Below are positions 46,001 to 57,780 of a DNA stretch of 64,000 nt, piece by piece. This DNA comes from Halisarca cf. caerulea (lineage: Eukaryota > Porifera > Demospongiae > Chondrillida > Halisarcidae). The notes below the pieces were generated by a model, which was not told the DNA's origin, searched no databases, and saw only the letters and a program-made list of their open reading frames with translations. Made by a program: the position numbers and the translations under genes. The DNA lies in NCBI GenBank assembly GCA_963170055.1, contig CAUJGJ010000455.1, positions 62,001 through 126,000 of the forward strand, in the 5' to 3' direction. The stretch's first letter is position 1, and the number at the start of each line of letters is the position of its first letter.

Positions 46001-49000
46001 GTGGCTTCGGATGGATTCTAAAAAATCCACTGGAGTGCATGTGTGCATTGCATGGTATTGATGATACTATACTGTCATACTGATTATTATGTGATTTACT
46101 GGCAATTTTAGGCATGAGATCAAAAGTTGTGCAACCAGAAATAGCTTACCTTAGCTGCATCACTCCTCCAGGACAGTTTAGTAAGAGTGACCTTCAGACC
46201 ACCCATAATGTCTTCAGGACCATCACCCCCACCACTAGCAGTGATTGCTCCAACGAAGCTACGAAAAGCCCCTGATGATCTACAGACAAATATATAGCAT
46301 TTCAGAGGCAGTGTCTGTACGTTATCTGTAATAATGTAAAGTACACTAACGTGGTGAAGTCAATCCAAGTGGTCCTTGTGGCGGCTGATACATCATAGTC
46401 AGTGTACCTGACAAATGCAAAGCGAAGGTCACAGCCTTTGTACTCCTTCTCTATCTGGTCACGTACAGTAGTGATGTTGTCCTTCACGGTCTGGATCCAT
46501 GAGCTCATAGATCCAGTGCAGTCAACCATAAAACACAGGTCAACCTATCAAAGAAAATAGCCTGTATGACACTGCATTGCATAGAAATGAAGGCAACAAG
46601 TGTAGTGTTATGTATATACGTGAAGTATGTACATACATATGTACCATATTATGCAATGCAGACTATCATGAGTTTTTGGAGTACAGTAGTATACTCTACA
46701 TGTAGGTAGGGATGACAGGGAAACAAATTGGTGGAATAGGGATTTGTACCTATGTATATATACATGGAACCTTCATATACAATAAGTACACCATTAGGAC
46801 CACATGCAGCAACTTTCCCTGTATCATGGAGCTAGTGTCCTTATTTCAGAGGCTCTTTAATGTACACATGTCAAACTGAGGTCTTTCAGATGGGGCAGAC
46901 CAGTGGTGCATGTTCTGTAAAAGAGTTGGCTACTAAGAAAAAAAGAGGCTGTTCAAATCAGAGATTGTAAAACAATCATTATGACAGATTTTTGCATAGT
47001 GAAACCTATGTATATATTTAAGGGTTGACATCTATTCATTTAGTCCTTAAATATATACACAGGTTTCACTATGCAAATATTTGCCATAATGGTTGCTTTA
47101 CAATCTCTGATTTGAACAGCCTCTTTTGTCTTATTTTTTTCACTATTGTCTGTTTAGGCAAAATACACACCAATATATTAATGTCATACATACAAGACAA
47201 TTTGCAGATGTTGATTGACTATTTTGTTCTCTGGGTCACAAAAGAAAATATCTGAATTATATAAGTATTATAATACTAAACTTAAAGAACTAAAATTCAT
47301 ACTGAATGCAGTATTTGTACACAAAGGCATGTTTGTTCATGCACATATAATGTACATACATGCAGTACATACCTTAGGATTGGAAATGTTGAAAGAGCGG
47401 CCAACATGAACAACCAAGAGTGTGTCCAAATGTTTGACCCCATTCTCTTTCAGAGTTGTCTTCTTGCCTTGGAGAAGATCTGGCACTGGTTTCTGTCCAA
47501 GAAAGAACTGGTGTTGGTCAAGACTGATTCCTGCATGCTTCTCCACCACACATCTGAAGTCAGAAACCAGGAATTCCTAAAAACAAGGAATTTAACAGGT
47601 AAAAACTGTTCTTGTCTTGAGCTGACAATAATTATGTTTAGATATAATTAAGACAATTCATTGAGTAAGCCAAGTGGCTAAAGTTACATATCATGGTATG
47701 TGCAGGGACAAGGGTTACATATATATATACATGCAAATTCAAATATATCAAATCAAATATAATATACAGAAGTGCAGCACACTGTTATCAGATTGAAAAA
47801 TTAGATCAGAAGTACCAAACATGGCTAAGGATACACACTTTGATTGATATGACAGTAATGGTCATTGCCCACCAAAGTCATGTATTTATCAAAAACTATA
47901 CATGCAGGCTATAGGGGAACAGCAGATGGCTGTGTATTTTCTTCTTAGAGCTCATTATTGCATGGATGAGTCACTGTACAATTCATTAATGCAATGATAT
48001 ATTGTATCAGCCGATAAGGGCAGATCACACCTAGGCCTGTGAGTTTATTGTTGGATGTCCTGAGTCACATGACCAAGATGAAACCTGACCACTGTGGGTA
48101 TAAATTAGGATAAACTGTACTATTATATACAAGACAACTTGCTGGAAAATGACATCAATCATCAAAATTGGGTTGAGTCAATGACGTTTCTTATAGCAGT
48201 GGAAATGATCGAAGAATTGATGTTTGCATCGAGTGATGAAATAACATATGGACCAGATATGGGTGGTGTGCCAGTATAACAAAACGCCAATGGTGTGATC
48301 AAGTCAGGTCATCACGTCTTCGAATTGCAAGTTACTTTGTTCATTGGAGTGTGAACAAGCAGACTAGGTGAAAATATCCATCTCCCTTACATTCCATTTT
48401 TAAAAAATGCATGACACTTGTACATGCAATGAAAAACCTCAGTTGTGTAAGTACGTATATATTGTGTGTGACAAGGTGCAAACTCGATGAGTTATGTAAT
48501 GTAGGTTAGATATTATAGGTCGCTCTCATTCCTAGATGGAAATTATAGGAGTGCAGAGAAAAAATGTCACCCTGCAAGGATTGAGCTCCTGCTTCATAAT
48601 CAATGCCATGACTGTTGACCTACTGAGCTACTGAAAATCAATTGATCAATCGTTAATCATTGTGTCAAGAATTAAATGTTACAGAAATATACATATACAC
48701 ACAATTAACCCAAAGCTGATTGCATACAACAGTTTAACAGAGGTGAAAATATCAAACTACCTAGAGATTAAACAAGTCCTAGAGTCCCCCCTCCCCGAGA
48801 TTCTAGCCATTTTAACTGCCATTTGTTGCCACAGAAATGTCTAAAACTGTTGGCAAAGCTTTCAATTGTGTTACTCGATCCCTTACAAACGCACACTGTA
48901 TCTAGTACTGGCTTTGTTTTAAAGAATACCATGATATTACGGATAATTGAGTGAGACGAACCTCTGGTTTAGTGGATGGAACCTCCACTTCATGTATTTT

Positions 49001-49686
49001 CCCATCAGGAGTCTGAACATACAGCAACCACAAACTCCTTACAACCAGGTTGACAACACTCTTGTCACCCAGTCCTGAGTAGTTGCTCAATTTCTTGCTA
49101 TCCTCCAGCTCAGTACGATCGTGGACAAGTTTCTGCTTGTATGGAGGAAATGATGCTTTTTTCTGATGAATGAGCTCCTTCAGTTTCGAGACTGTTGCCT
49201 ACACAAAATGCATGTACAATGGAACCCCTGTAATTGGACGCTTACATGTATATTTCCCCTTTCCGACTATCTTTGAAAGTATGCACATTCACTACATTCA
49301 AGAGTCACATAACAATACACCACACCCTCTACATTTCTTACACCTTACTTCTTGCCCGCAGGGTGTTAGATTATAGAGGTTTTATTGTACAGTAAATACA
49401 CTAAGGTCATATGGTATTACAGTATGTAAGTTGTTGATACGTATATATAAGATAAAAGGTAGTATGTATAGCAAGTAGGGTATAACGGTTAACTATGAGT
49501 GGATTCAATGCGGGATGCCATGCTATACCACCAGCTGTACATACATGTAGGTACTGCTTTATTCTTTACATATTATCCAAACAATAATGACAACTAATAA
49601 CATACATCAGGTGTATCCACAGTCACAGCCGTGGTGCTCCCAACAAGGTCCTTGACGTAAATCGTCCAACTGCCACCACTTGCCAT
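43098..49686 (-). CDS. Two ubiquitin-like domains plus von Willebrand A domain protein (six exons, 391 aa)
   Basis: Exons in order of translation: 49686-49606, 49198-48962, 47576-47373, 46544-46351, 46279-46150, 43427-43098; all GT-AG and in phase, ending in TAG. Residues about 6-80 form a first ubiquitin-like domain (WTIYVKDLVGSTTAVTV, ATVSKLKELI, KQKLVHDRTELEDSKKLSNY, VVNLVVR). Residues about 82-165 form a second (LLYVQTPDGKIHEVEV, HQFFLGQKPV, TLKENGVKHLDTLLVVHVGR). Residues about 175-390 form a vWA domain: VDLCFMVDCTGSMSSW carries the MIDAS motif DCTGS, then RFAFVRYTDYD, GGGDGPEDIMGGL and HIADAPCHGSQYH. The last motifs resemble vWA domains of alpha-kinase (VwkA-like) proteins, but no kinase follows. 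Neither ubiquitin-like domain ends in a free Gly-Gly, so they are probably internal modules. Role unknown; metal-dependent binding and ubiquitin-pathway contacts are inference. The ATG used is the first Met before domain 1. Confidence 0.85.
44984..45266 (+). mobile_element. Ty3/gypsy-type integrase scrap in the last intron of the UBL-vWA gene
   Basis: The frame contains NLNITAYHTQYNGMVE, close to the TAYHPQ-NG-VER block of retrotransposon integrases. The rest is too decayed to assign. Upstream, 44100-44960 has scattered coding-like text in broken frames that may belong to the same element. The frame is cut by a MITE at 45267. Confidence 0.5.
45267..45809. mobile_element. 543 bp TA-flanked MITE inserted in the integrase remnant
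   Basis: Ends CCGTATTCTCTCTAAAAAT and ATTTTTAGAGAGAGTACGG are inverted repeats bounded by TA. Phrases such as TTCTAATTTTCGTCAG recur inside. Related fragments occur at 10510-10645 and in copy 2. Confidence 0.75.
46941..47127. repeat. Long palindrome (arms about 83 bp) in intron 3 of the UBL-vWA gene
   Basis: AAAAGAGGCTGTTCAAATCA through ATATATTTAAGG is followed, after about 20 bases, by its near-perfect complement. Transcribed, it would form a long hairpin. No target duplication identified. Confidence 0.8.
48555..48640 (-). repeat. tRNA-derived sequence (SINE head or tRNA pseudogene)
   Basis: The minus strand has TAGCTCAGTAGG (48630-48619), a match to the tRNA A box. About 30 bases later comes GAGCTCAATCC at the B-box position, then a T-run suitable as a Pol III terminator. 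The anticodon and T stems pair poorly, so a working tRNA is unlikely. Confidence 0.55.
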
Positions 49687-50753
49687 CTCGAACTGATAAT
49701 CTGAAATCAAGAGAATCATAATATTACATGATATTACATTTATGCAATCCTTATGCAAAGTTACACTTCTGAATATTCTAATATACCTGAAACTCAGTGA
49801 TGATTACCAAAAGAAAGTCAGACTCTTGAAGTAGATTGGAACTTCTCTCTGATTGAGCACAAGAAATGTGTGCTTCCAGGTAAAGGGATACACACACAGC
49901 TAGACATTGGGTTCCCACTAAAGGTCAGTTCTTTTGAATATAAAAATTCTGAGAAAAACCACAATAGTATGCATATTATGCATAACATTGTATAAACATC
50001 TTGCACACATTTATATTTGTTATGTATACTTATACTACAGTACATCATTATTATTATACTAAAGGTTATTGACAATGTATTGATTTAGAACCTATGACAT
50101 TGTATATTATGGTGGGGGTGAGTGTGTTGATGTGGCAGTACATATTATTATAATAGTTGCCATTATGAGCCAAACATCTACAAGAAAGTCAGAACAGTAT
50201 ATAGTGTATGTACACAATATTATGTCATTGTGCTGTAATAACTTCCCAATGTCTGAATTCCCTCTTGCTATATTTACACATTTATAATAAATGGATACAT
50301 GCAGTCGGCCACTTTCCTACAGCAAGCATGACTACATACAGGTATAGTTGGCTATATATATTTGTATGCAGTACGTGATCTTGATCCACCTTTATTCCTT
50401 ACTTGATATATTAACACAAATAGTATAGTACTGAATGCTTGCATTATAGGAGACAGACTCCCTTAACCTGTCAAGAGTTTGGTAGCTACAAAACTAACAA
50501 TGTTATACAATTCTCATACAAGAGCTTGGAATGTGAAGATGAGTGTATGCATGAGGCAAATGAACAGCTAGCCCTATAGGTGTGTGCTCTCTTGTTGTGC
50601 AACATTTGGAAGGGCATGTACGTACCATGCACAACCTGTGAGCAAGCAGGTCTATACAAGTGTAGGCAATTTCATAGACAGAAGAGCGTATGTACTGTAC
50701 ATGCATGTGGATGAGTGTGGCTCAATTTTGTGTGTCTGTATGTGTGTGCATGC

Positions 50754-50849
<96 letters not shown>

Positions 50850-50893
50850 ATGCTTGTGTGTCTGTATGTGTGTGCATGCTTGTGTGTGTGTGT

Positions 50894-50939
<46 letters not shown>

Positions 50940-51153
50940 ATGCTTGTGTGTGTGTGTGTGTGCGCGTGTGTGTGTATGTGCCTGTGTGTGTGCAAACGAC
51001 CAACTTCAGGGAATCAAAATTCTGCACTCCTTTCTACACGCTCAATAAAACACTGAAATAGACGTGTAAATAATTGAAATAGTACAGAAACACCTAACAC
51101 TTGTCATAAAAATATAAATAAACATGAATGATAACTGATAATCATAAATACAT
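49687..51153. other. Spacer between the UBL-vWA gene and UVRAG
   Basis: About 1.5 kb with a large TG-rich tract (50757-50990) and otherwise AT-rich sequence. No gene or clear regulatory element found. Confidence 0.65.
50757..50990. repeat. Compound (TG)n tract with GCATGCTTG interruptions
   Basis: Long TG runs are separated by three copies of TGCATGCTTGTGTG, suggesting higher-order duplication inside the microsatellite. Confidence 0.93.
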
Positions 51154-52006
51154 TCACCGTTCATCAGCGTAATAGCTGACATTGTTTGATTCTCCACTCG
51201 ATGAATACACTGAGAACTGAGTCCCCAAATACTCGACTGGAACTGGTGACAAGCACTCAGGCTCAGAGACATGCCCATTACCACCTACTGTATTTCGGGA
51301 GACCTTTGACCTCTCTTCTGTTACCACGTCAGTCATATCAGCAAATGTGTCCAGCCTGTCTCTCACTTTGGGTACACTCAACTTGGTGCTAACAAGAAAG
51401 TGGAAGAAAAGTTACTGCTACAAGTTCAATGACAGAATTACAGTAGTTCTATGTTAGTCAGAAACAGAGCATGCATACGCACCTTCCTGGGACAGCACCA
51501 ACTTTGTCAAACAAACCCTTCAAGCTTGCCAGCAGACTTTTCGCTTTGGATGAAGACATATTGCAGTACTGTTGTAACTGAGGGTAGAGTGTACGGGATG
51601 TAAAACAGAGAAACAACCACAGAGTACATACAGTACATGCAGTGGAACTTGCTTATTGTATTTGGCTTAGTAACTACCCGCAGAAAAAAGTACAGTACGC
51701 ACTCTTCATTAGGACTACTGGGGCTCAGATGAAATATGGTGCTTCCAATTGCAAACACATATGACTAGCTGTCTCTTCACAACCAAGTTCTACTGGTGCA
51801 CACATTAGCACTGGGGGATGAACACGTGGAGGTTACCTGAAATATGTCATTGGATAGCAACATGACAGCATTACAGAAAGAAGGCTTGTGGTCTTTCTTG
51901 TAATACAGTGGAAATCCTTGTCTGCAGTGAACAATAGAGCACTTCAATACACTGCACATGTAGTGTATTTAGTATGTACGTACGTACGTATGTATGTGTA
52001 TACATG

Positions 52007-52079
<73 letters not shown>

Positions 52080-55074
52080 ACTCTCTCATTTCTAAGGTTA
52101 CATCTGGTGAGCCTTCATCTTGAATAATTGACTGGGATCCAAGGAAAACAATGGGGAATCGAAGTTGTTTTCCTAATATCCGTGCCAACAAAGTGACTGA
52201 GTGAGCCACAAATCCTAATGCAATACTAGATGTCTTCACTTCTGTGAATAAAATACAAAACAAAAGATGTTTTCTAAGGTTATGTACAAGTACGTACCTA
52301 TGCGTATGTGTACATAGTCACCTACGCAATTCCTACTTATGGCAACAAAAAAGTGGTACCCTCCAACATCCAAGCAAGGGATAAAGGGTTGTAGGTAAAT
52401 GAAATGGACTAAGCACGTACAATGGTCAGCAGGCTATGTGTGAAGATGGGTGTGTGAAGACAACTTAAACAGCTTCACGACACAACAACCATCAAAATAC
52501 GTACGCACTGGAAATCGAACACACACAAACATCCACAGTGCTTGACAGCATTAGCCACTCACTACACATCTCTTCCATATCCATTGGAAGGTGGACCTTG
52601 CAGATTAAGTGCCCTTTTGATCCCACTTTGGTGGACATGTCCTGAGGTTGAATGAGACGCAATAGTACAGTTTTGTACATGCAGTACACAATAAACATAC
52701 ATACAATGTTTAGTACACCAAACATAACAAATTGTCTTGTTTGGGGTGTCTGAAATATTCATGAAAGTATCTGAAATTTCTGCCATCTTACTTTGACATG
52801 CTAGAATGAAAAACTAGCATCTATGTTAGTCCAGCCAGCTGTGATCCACGTTTGTACACAAGTGCTGGGGGCGGAAGGAAAGAAACGTTTCCTCCCTTCC
52901 GCCCCCAGTGCTTACATATGTACATGGGTCACAGCTGGCTGGACTACAACTATGTATGTATATTACAGTTTCAAAAATAATGCGCACTCATAAAAGCCAC
53001 GAACACATGAAAAATGAATTCATGAAATCTCACAATATGTGTACACTACACTATCCCACATACACTCAAGCTGAGTTGAAACAAACACATGAACAGAATT
53101 GCTACATGTAACTATTCAATACATGCAAGTAAGAACATATTGAGGTAAGTGTGAGTACATGTGTACTCATGCTATGACAAATCAATATCTAAATTGCCAG
53201 CAATCCTTCCCCACATACCGAATAGAGGAAATGTCATATGGAGGCTACAGGACTCAAATTTCCATAAGCCAATTTTTAAGGTGAAAGTAATTATACAGCA
53301 ACTGCTGTACATGTACAAGACGAGTGTGTTCAAATGTACGTATGTACATATGTACGTACATACGTACGTACATGTACAGTATGGACATATGTACATATGC
53401 ACACAGTACAGCACACACAATGTCAGCTTCTAACATTTCCTCACCAAGTCAATAGGAAATATACAAGAAAGTTCATGTATCATGATCCGTTTCCTGTTGG
53501 AACTACTCCTTTTGATATCATTGTAATGCCTGGAGGAACACAGATCCGTAACACAATGTACGTAAATAAGCAGCCCACCTGATATTAAAACCACATGTTG
53601 TACTAAATGCAAGTACATGTACTGTATGTATCTACAATGGCAGACTCCACATATTTCACCTGCAGTGATTGGTACTTATGTTTTGTACAGATTTACACAC
53701 TGTACATATAGTAAGTCTTATCAAACTGAAAACATTACCAACAACATACATATGCACTGCACACACAGTACATACAGTACATACAGTACATACAGTACAT
53801 ACAGTACATACCCTTGTAAATATGAAAGATAAGATGACAGTGTCTTTAAGCTTTGTTGAAGCTTTGCCAGAGGTTGTGTGAGAGCCAAGTCTAGTAAACA
53901 AAAGCACACAGTGAACTGAGCTCTCATGCATGCACACACCCTAGCTCCCGCACTACGTGAGGCATAAACCAATGAGTGAACATACACAGAGAGCATTACC
54001 AGTATTGGCAAGTTGTGTCTTGGCTTCAGATAGCTGGGCAGTATCTACAAAACACAGAGGAAGTGATAATAGCATGCACACATCGGTATATACTGTACAT
54101 GTACATTGCAAAAATAAGTCCAGTGTACTTGAGTGAGTCAGTATCCAAATACAATGTACTGTATGTACTGTTCATACGTACATTACATACATACATGCAA
54201 GAATAGACCTCTTTGAACCTCACAACTACACATCTTCAGAATACCAAGTAATGCATCATTGCCCATTGTCACATGCAACACAAAGTACACAAAGCGTACA
54301 CATGTACTTGTGTACACAGCACACACATATCCTACAGTACATACGTACATATATGTACGTATACAATCATACCTATACATTATGGACGTTTACATATGCA
54401 TACCAGTGCGTATACACAAGGAAAGGGCATGTGCATATTAACACCAAGCTACGTATTTGCATGCTCATATACGTGTACGTACATATATACATACTGTAAC
54501 AAAGTGTTACAGCATGTCTTACCATCCTTCAGAGCAGCCTCTTCCATAGAAATCTGCTCATTCAACTTTTTGATCTTGATCAGATACAGCTGCTTTTGGT
54601 GTTTCTACAGGAGATCACAATTCACTGCTAGCTCCCCACATCAGGTACACATGAACATACATACAACACACACATACCAATTCCTGTATGTGTTGTTTCC
54701 GATGAGAATACTCTTTCAACTCTCTTCTTGTGCTCAAGGACTTTGTATGTGAAGATACTAGCTTATTAGCACAGTCACGCAATCTGGACAATAGAACAGT
54801 TGGAATCATACATGTACGTACACTCATTCACTGCATACATGTACACATGCATGCAGCTGTTGAGGAAAATCAGGTACACAATGACAGCACATCACTCCAA
54901 CAGTACTTGTACTGTATAATGTACAAGTACTGCTAATGTACTGATATAGTGCAGTGTAATAGTACTCACCTTTGTATGCCTTCACTACCACAAGACTGTT
55001 TGATCTACACAGACAAGTAACAAAAGTATAAACTTATGTAATACATCCATACAGAACACACCTATTCACACATG

Positions 55075-55140
<66 letters not shown>

Positions 55141-56306
55141 ACACATACACAAACACACTTATCAAATAGTGCTACCATTTAAAACCCACTTACATGTGCA
55201 GCCTCAAACATGACACCACTATCCAAGCACTTTGCCAGCTTATACCCGTGATCATCTGTTATTGCCGTCTACATAATGTACAGTCAAGGGGATCAACGTT
55301 AGGGGGGGGGGGTTGGTGAAATACACTTCACACTACACAGCTCACCATGTCATATGATTGACAGTAAAATCCATCAACTGTTTCAACAAACACTGTATTC
55401 GGAGGGTAGCTTTTTCCATCATTAGATGACTGAAAAGCGAACACAGTATTTATAGCATGCAGTACTGACAAACGAGTACACAGCAAACAACATACAAATA
55501 TTGTGTGTATCCTTTCATTGTAACACCAAATACTAGTAGAGTACAAAACAGTCAATCATTGGCCATTTTCCTTGTAAACTCATTGGATGTCAGGACACCA
55601 CAAGGAATGCTTGGCCTCTCATCAGGGCATACATATGTACATACGTATATACAGCGTTCACTATCAAGACAAGTCCATGGTATTAGGTACTTACAATAAA
55701 CAAAACTTGTATGTGTGAGTAGCAAACACAGTACGTACTATACTTATGGGGCTGAAATACACATCAATGTCTAGCGACAAAAAATGGACCAATCAAGCAA
55801 AATACACACAATGATGTGTATGGAGTAGATACGTACGTAAAAGGAAGTGGTCATGTGTAGAAACAATCCAAAGTGTTAAAGAAATTTACAAGACATGTCC
55901 TTCCTATGGAATGACTGGATGTGCTACTTGTCATCAACAGTCATCAAATCCACATACAGTACATTCTGTATATCGGCAAAATCCAGTGCCTGCATGTGTT
56001 GTACACAGGTCCTGAGGAAGAACGTTTCTTGCAAACTACATAAGTCAATCTAATGCATAGTGCTATCATAGATATTCTATACTACGTATAGAATATCTAT
56101 GGTGCTATCAACAGAAGCAATGTGAACACCTGGTACAGTGCTGTCCAAACTTCACCACACTCACCATGAATCCTGCATAGTACATCAGTCCGATTGATAT
56201 GGTTTGCTTCCATGCCAAGGTGAAGGGTCCCGCAGGTGATAACAAAGAATACCAAAAACAAACATCAAAAGCTATCATGCAAGTTAAGGAGACTAAAATT
56301 TCACAC

Positions 56307-56365
<59 letters not shown>

Positions 56366-57780
56366 GCGCGTGCACACACACACATACAGAGTTGTGACAG
56401 TATTGTAGGATACAAGTAGAAGCCAGTTTTAATGCTTCACAATCACTTCTGAAATGTATGGCCGACCACTGAGGATTCTGCATAGCAAGAAACCAAAAAT
56501 AACAAAAGACATCATGGATACATTATGGAGTTATTACACATCAAACTTGTAATTTCCATCAATCCTGGCATCAGGCAGTTAGTTACGTACATATGTATGT
56601 ATGTACTTAGGTAAACTTCAACAATGTTATCTGTGCATCATGTACGTATGAATATGTACGCACGTATATAGAGATATCTGAATAATATAAAAACCACACT
56701 CACCCGAGAGCCAACTACTACTTCACTTGTGTAAATACCTATAAATAAGAGAAGTAATCCATTAAAATCACACAAAACACTCATGCCCATTAGTCTATAG
56801 GGAACTAATGTACGTACATTCGTCCTGTCCTGGTAGTGAAATGGTGTAGTAGAAACTAAGCTGGCTCACATCAAAGTCAACACCAGGAGAGCACACATTA
56901 CGTACCAGCAAACGAAGAACGTGACGCAGTCTCCGCTAAGCCAAGATAGAAAAATGCACAATAGATAAAATTCCTCGATGACACTAAAACTACAGAGGAT
57001 GGCATGTGACACGACAACTTTGGGGTCGGATTGTAGATTTAAAGATACCCTTGATCTTATCCTTGACATCAAGCTGTTTGAAAATGATTGAGCAGGAACC
57101 GATCTTATCCTTGACATCGAGCTGTTTGAAAATGATTGAGCAGGAACCGATCGAGTTTAACTCTCCTAACCATTTTGTATGACGAGCAAGCTAGAACAGA
57201 AAATAGATTAGTGCAAAGGAAAGTACGTTGCAAATCAAGAAGGCAAGGAAAGGGACAGTACTAGAAGTAGACGTACGTGAACATGGAAAACAAATACAAC
57301 AAACAAATACTTTCTTAACCCTAATTCAGTTGACGATCGAGGCCTCGTGGGTTATTCATTGGTCACTGAATATTGCAAACACAAGTTATTGTATTTTTTT
57401 ATTGGAAATGTTATTGCAAAAAGGAGTTTACAAAAATCATGCATGTGCACGTGGTGACAATAATATGGGTCCGCTACAGGGTTTATGTACCCCGGACACA
57501 GAGTTCCCGATTGGGAGAAAGACTACAGTGACAGTTGAAAACTGACGCTGTAGTGCGTTCTTTCGGCTCTGGCAGGGCCGAGGGAAAGAAAAGAAAGTAC
57601 ACTCCGCAAAATTTCACTGGTTGAACACAGCTTCTGGTAGCTGTGTAGACGTTACGTCTCACAGAAAATATTAAGGTACACATATGAATGAGACAAGTAG
57701 TACTAGAAAGATACCTGATGCGTTCTAAGCTGTGAATGACGAGGAATCCTACCCATGTTTGCGCCACTGCCTGACGCCAT
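51154..57780 (-). CDS. UVRAG: UVRAG-like autophagy/endosome protein (18 exons, 536 aa)
   Basis: Exons in order: 57780-57715, 56935-56818, 56738-56704, 56477-56414, 56292-56165, 55429-55346, 55268-55194, 55004-54970, 54783-54678, 54604-54523, 54044-54000, 53890-53812, 53493-53445, 52641-52563, 52241-52082, 51921-51837, 51568-51483, 51388-51154. They join in phase to a TGA. UVRAG binds Beclin-1 and Vps34 in PI3K complex II, promoting endosome and autophagosome maturation. HQRRLRHVLRLLVRNV at residues 21-36 matches the start of the vertebrate C2 region. NPQWSAIHF and FTLAWKQTISIGLMYY are C2 strands; PPNTVFVETVDGFY follows. Residues about 215-340 are a coiled coil. ELSCIFPIDL, LICKVHLPMD, SSIALGFVAHSV, LRFPIVFLGS, FPLYYKKD and NAVMLLSNDIFQ are the conserved C-terminal (BARA-like) blocks. 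The Ser-rich tail is shorter than in vertebrates. The exon 4 donor (GTATCC) is weak and least certain. Confidence 0.88.
52009..52077. repeat. (CA)n microsatellite just inside a UVRAG intron
   Basis: On the sense strand the donor GTAAGT is followed directly by the TG run. Confidence 0.95.
52827..52946. mobile_element. Foldback element TAGTCC...GGACTA in a UVRAG intron
   Basis: Arms TAGTCCAGCCAGCTGTGATC and complement enclose a second hairpin, GGGGGCGGAAGG facing CCTTCCGCCCCC. Flanks CATCTATGT and CAACTATGT are a 9 bp duplication with one mismatch. Same family as 4819-4886. Confidence 0.82.
53767..53811. repeat. Five exact 9 bp repeats forming a series of splice-donor-like sites in UVRAG
   Basis: AGTACATAC is repeated five times. 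On the sense strand each unit is GTATGTACT, which contains GTATGT. The real donor of exon 12 (after 53812) is the first unit. Confidence 0.85.
55075..55138. repeat. (CA)n microsatellite in a UVRAG intron
   Basis: About 30 CA units between the exons at 55194 and 55004. Confidence 0.95.
56310..56385. repeat. (CA)n microsatellite in a UVRAG intron
   Basis: CA run between the exons at 56414 and 56292, with an ACACGCGCGTGCACAC interruption. Confidence 0.93.
57053..57148. repeat. 48 bp tandem duplication in UVRAG intron 1
   Basis: GATCTTATCCTTGACATC through AGCAGGAACC occurs twice in direct succession (57053-57100, 57101-57148) with one difference visible to me. Confidence 0.9.

Noticed and set aside
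53330..53410. Runs of ACGTAC/GTACAT that look like short direct or palindromic repeats
   Set aside because: Such simple tracts occur throughout the introns here; no regular spacer and repeat structure of a CRISPR array, and the genome is eukaryotic.
53440..53582. Plus-strand frame reading FMYHDPFPVGTTPFDIIVMPGG
   Set aside because: It is antisense to UVRAG exon 13 (53493-53445), whose minus-strand reading ELSCIFPIDL fits the family and splices in phase.
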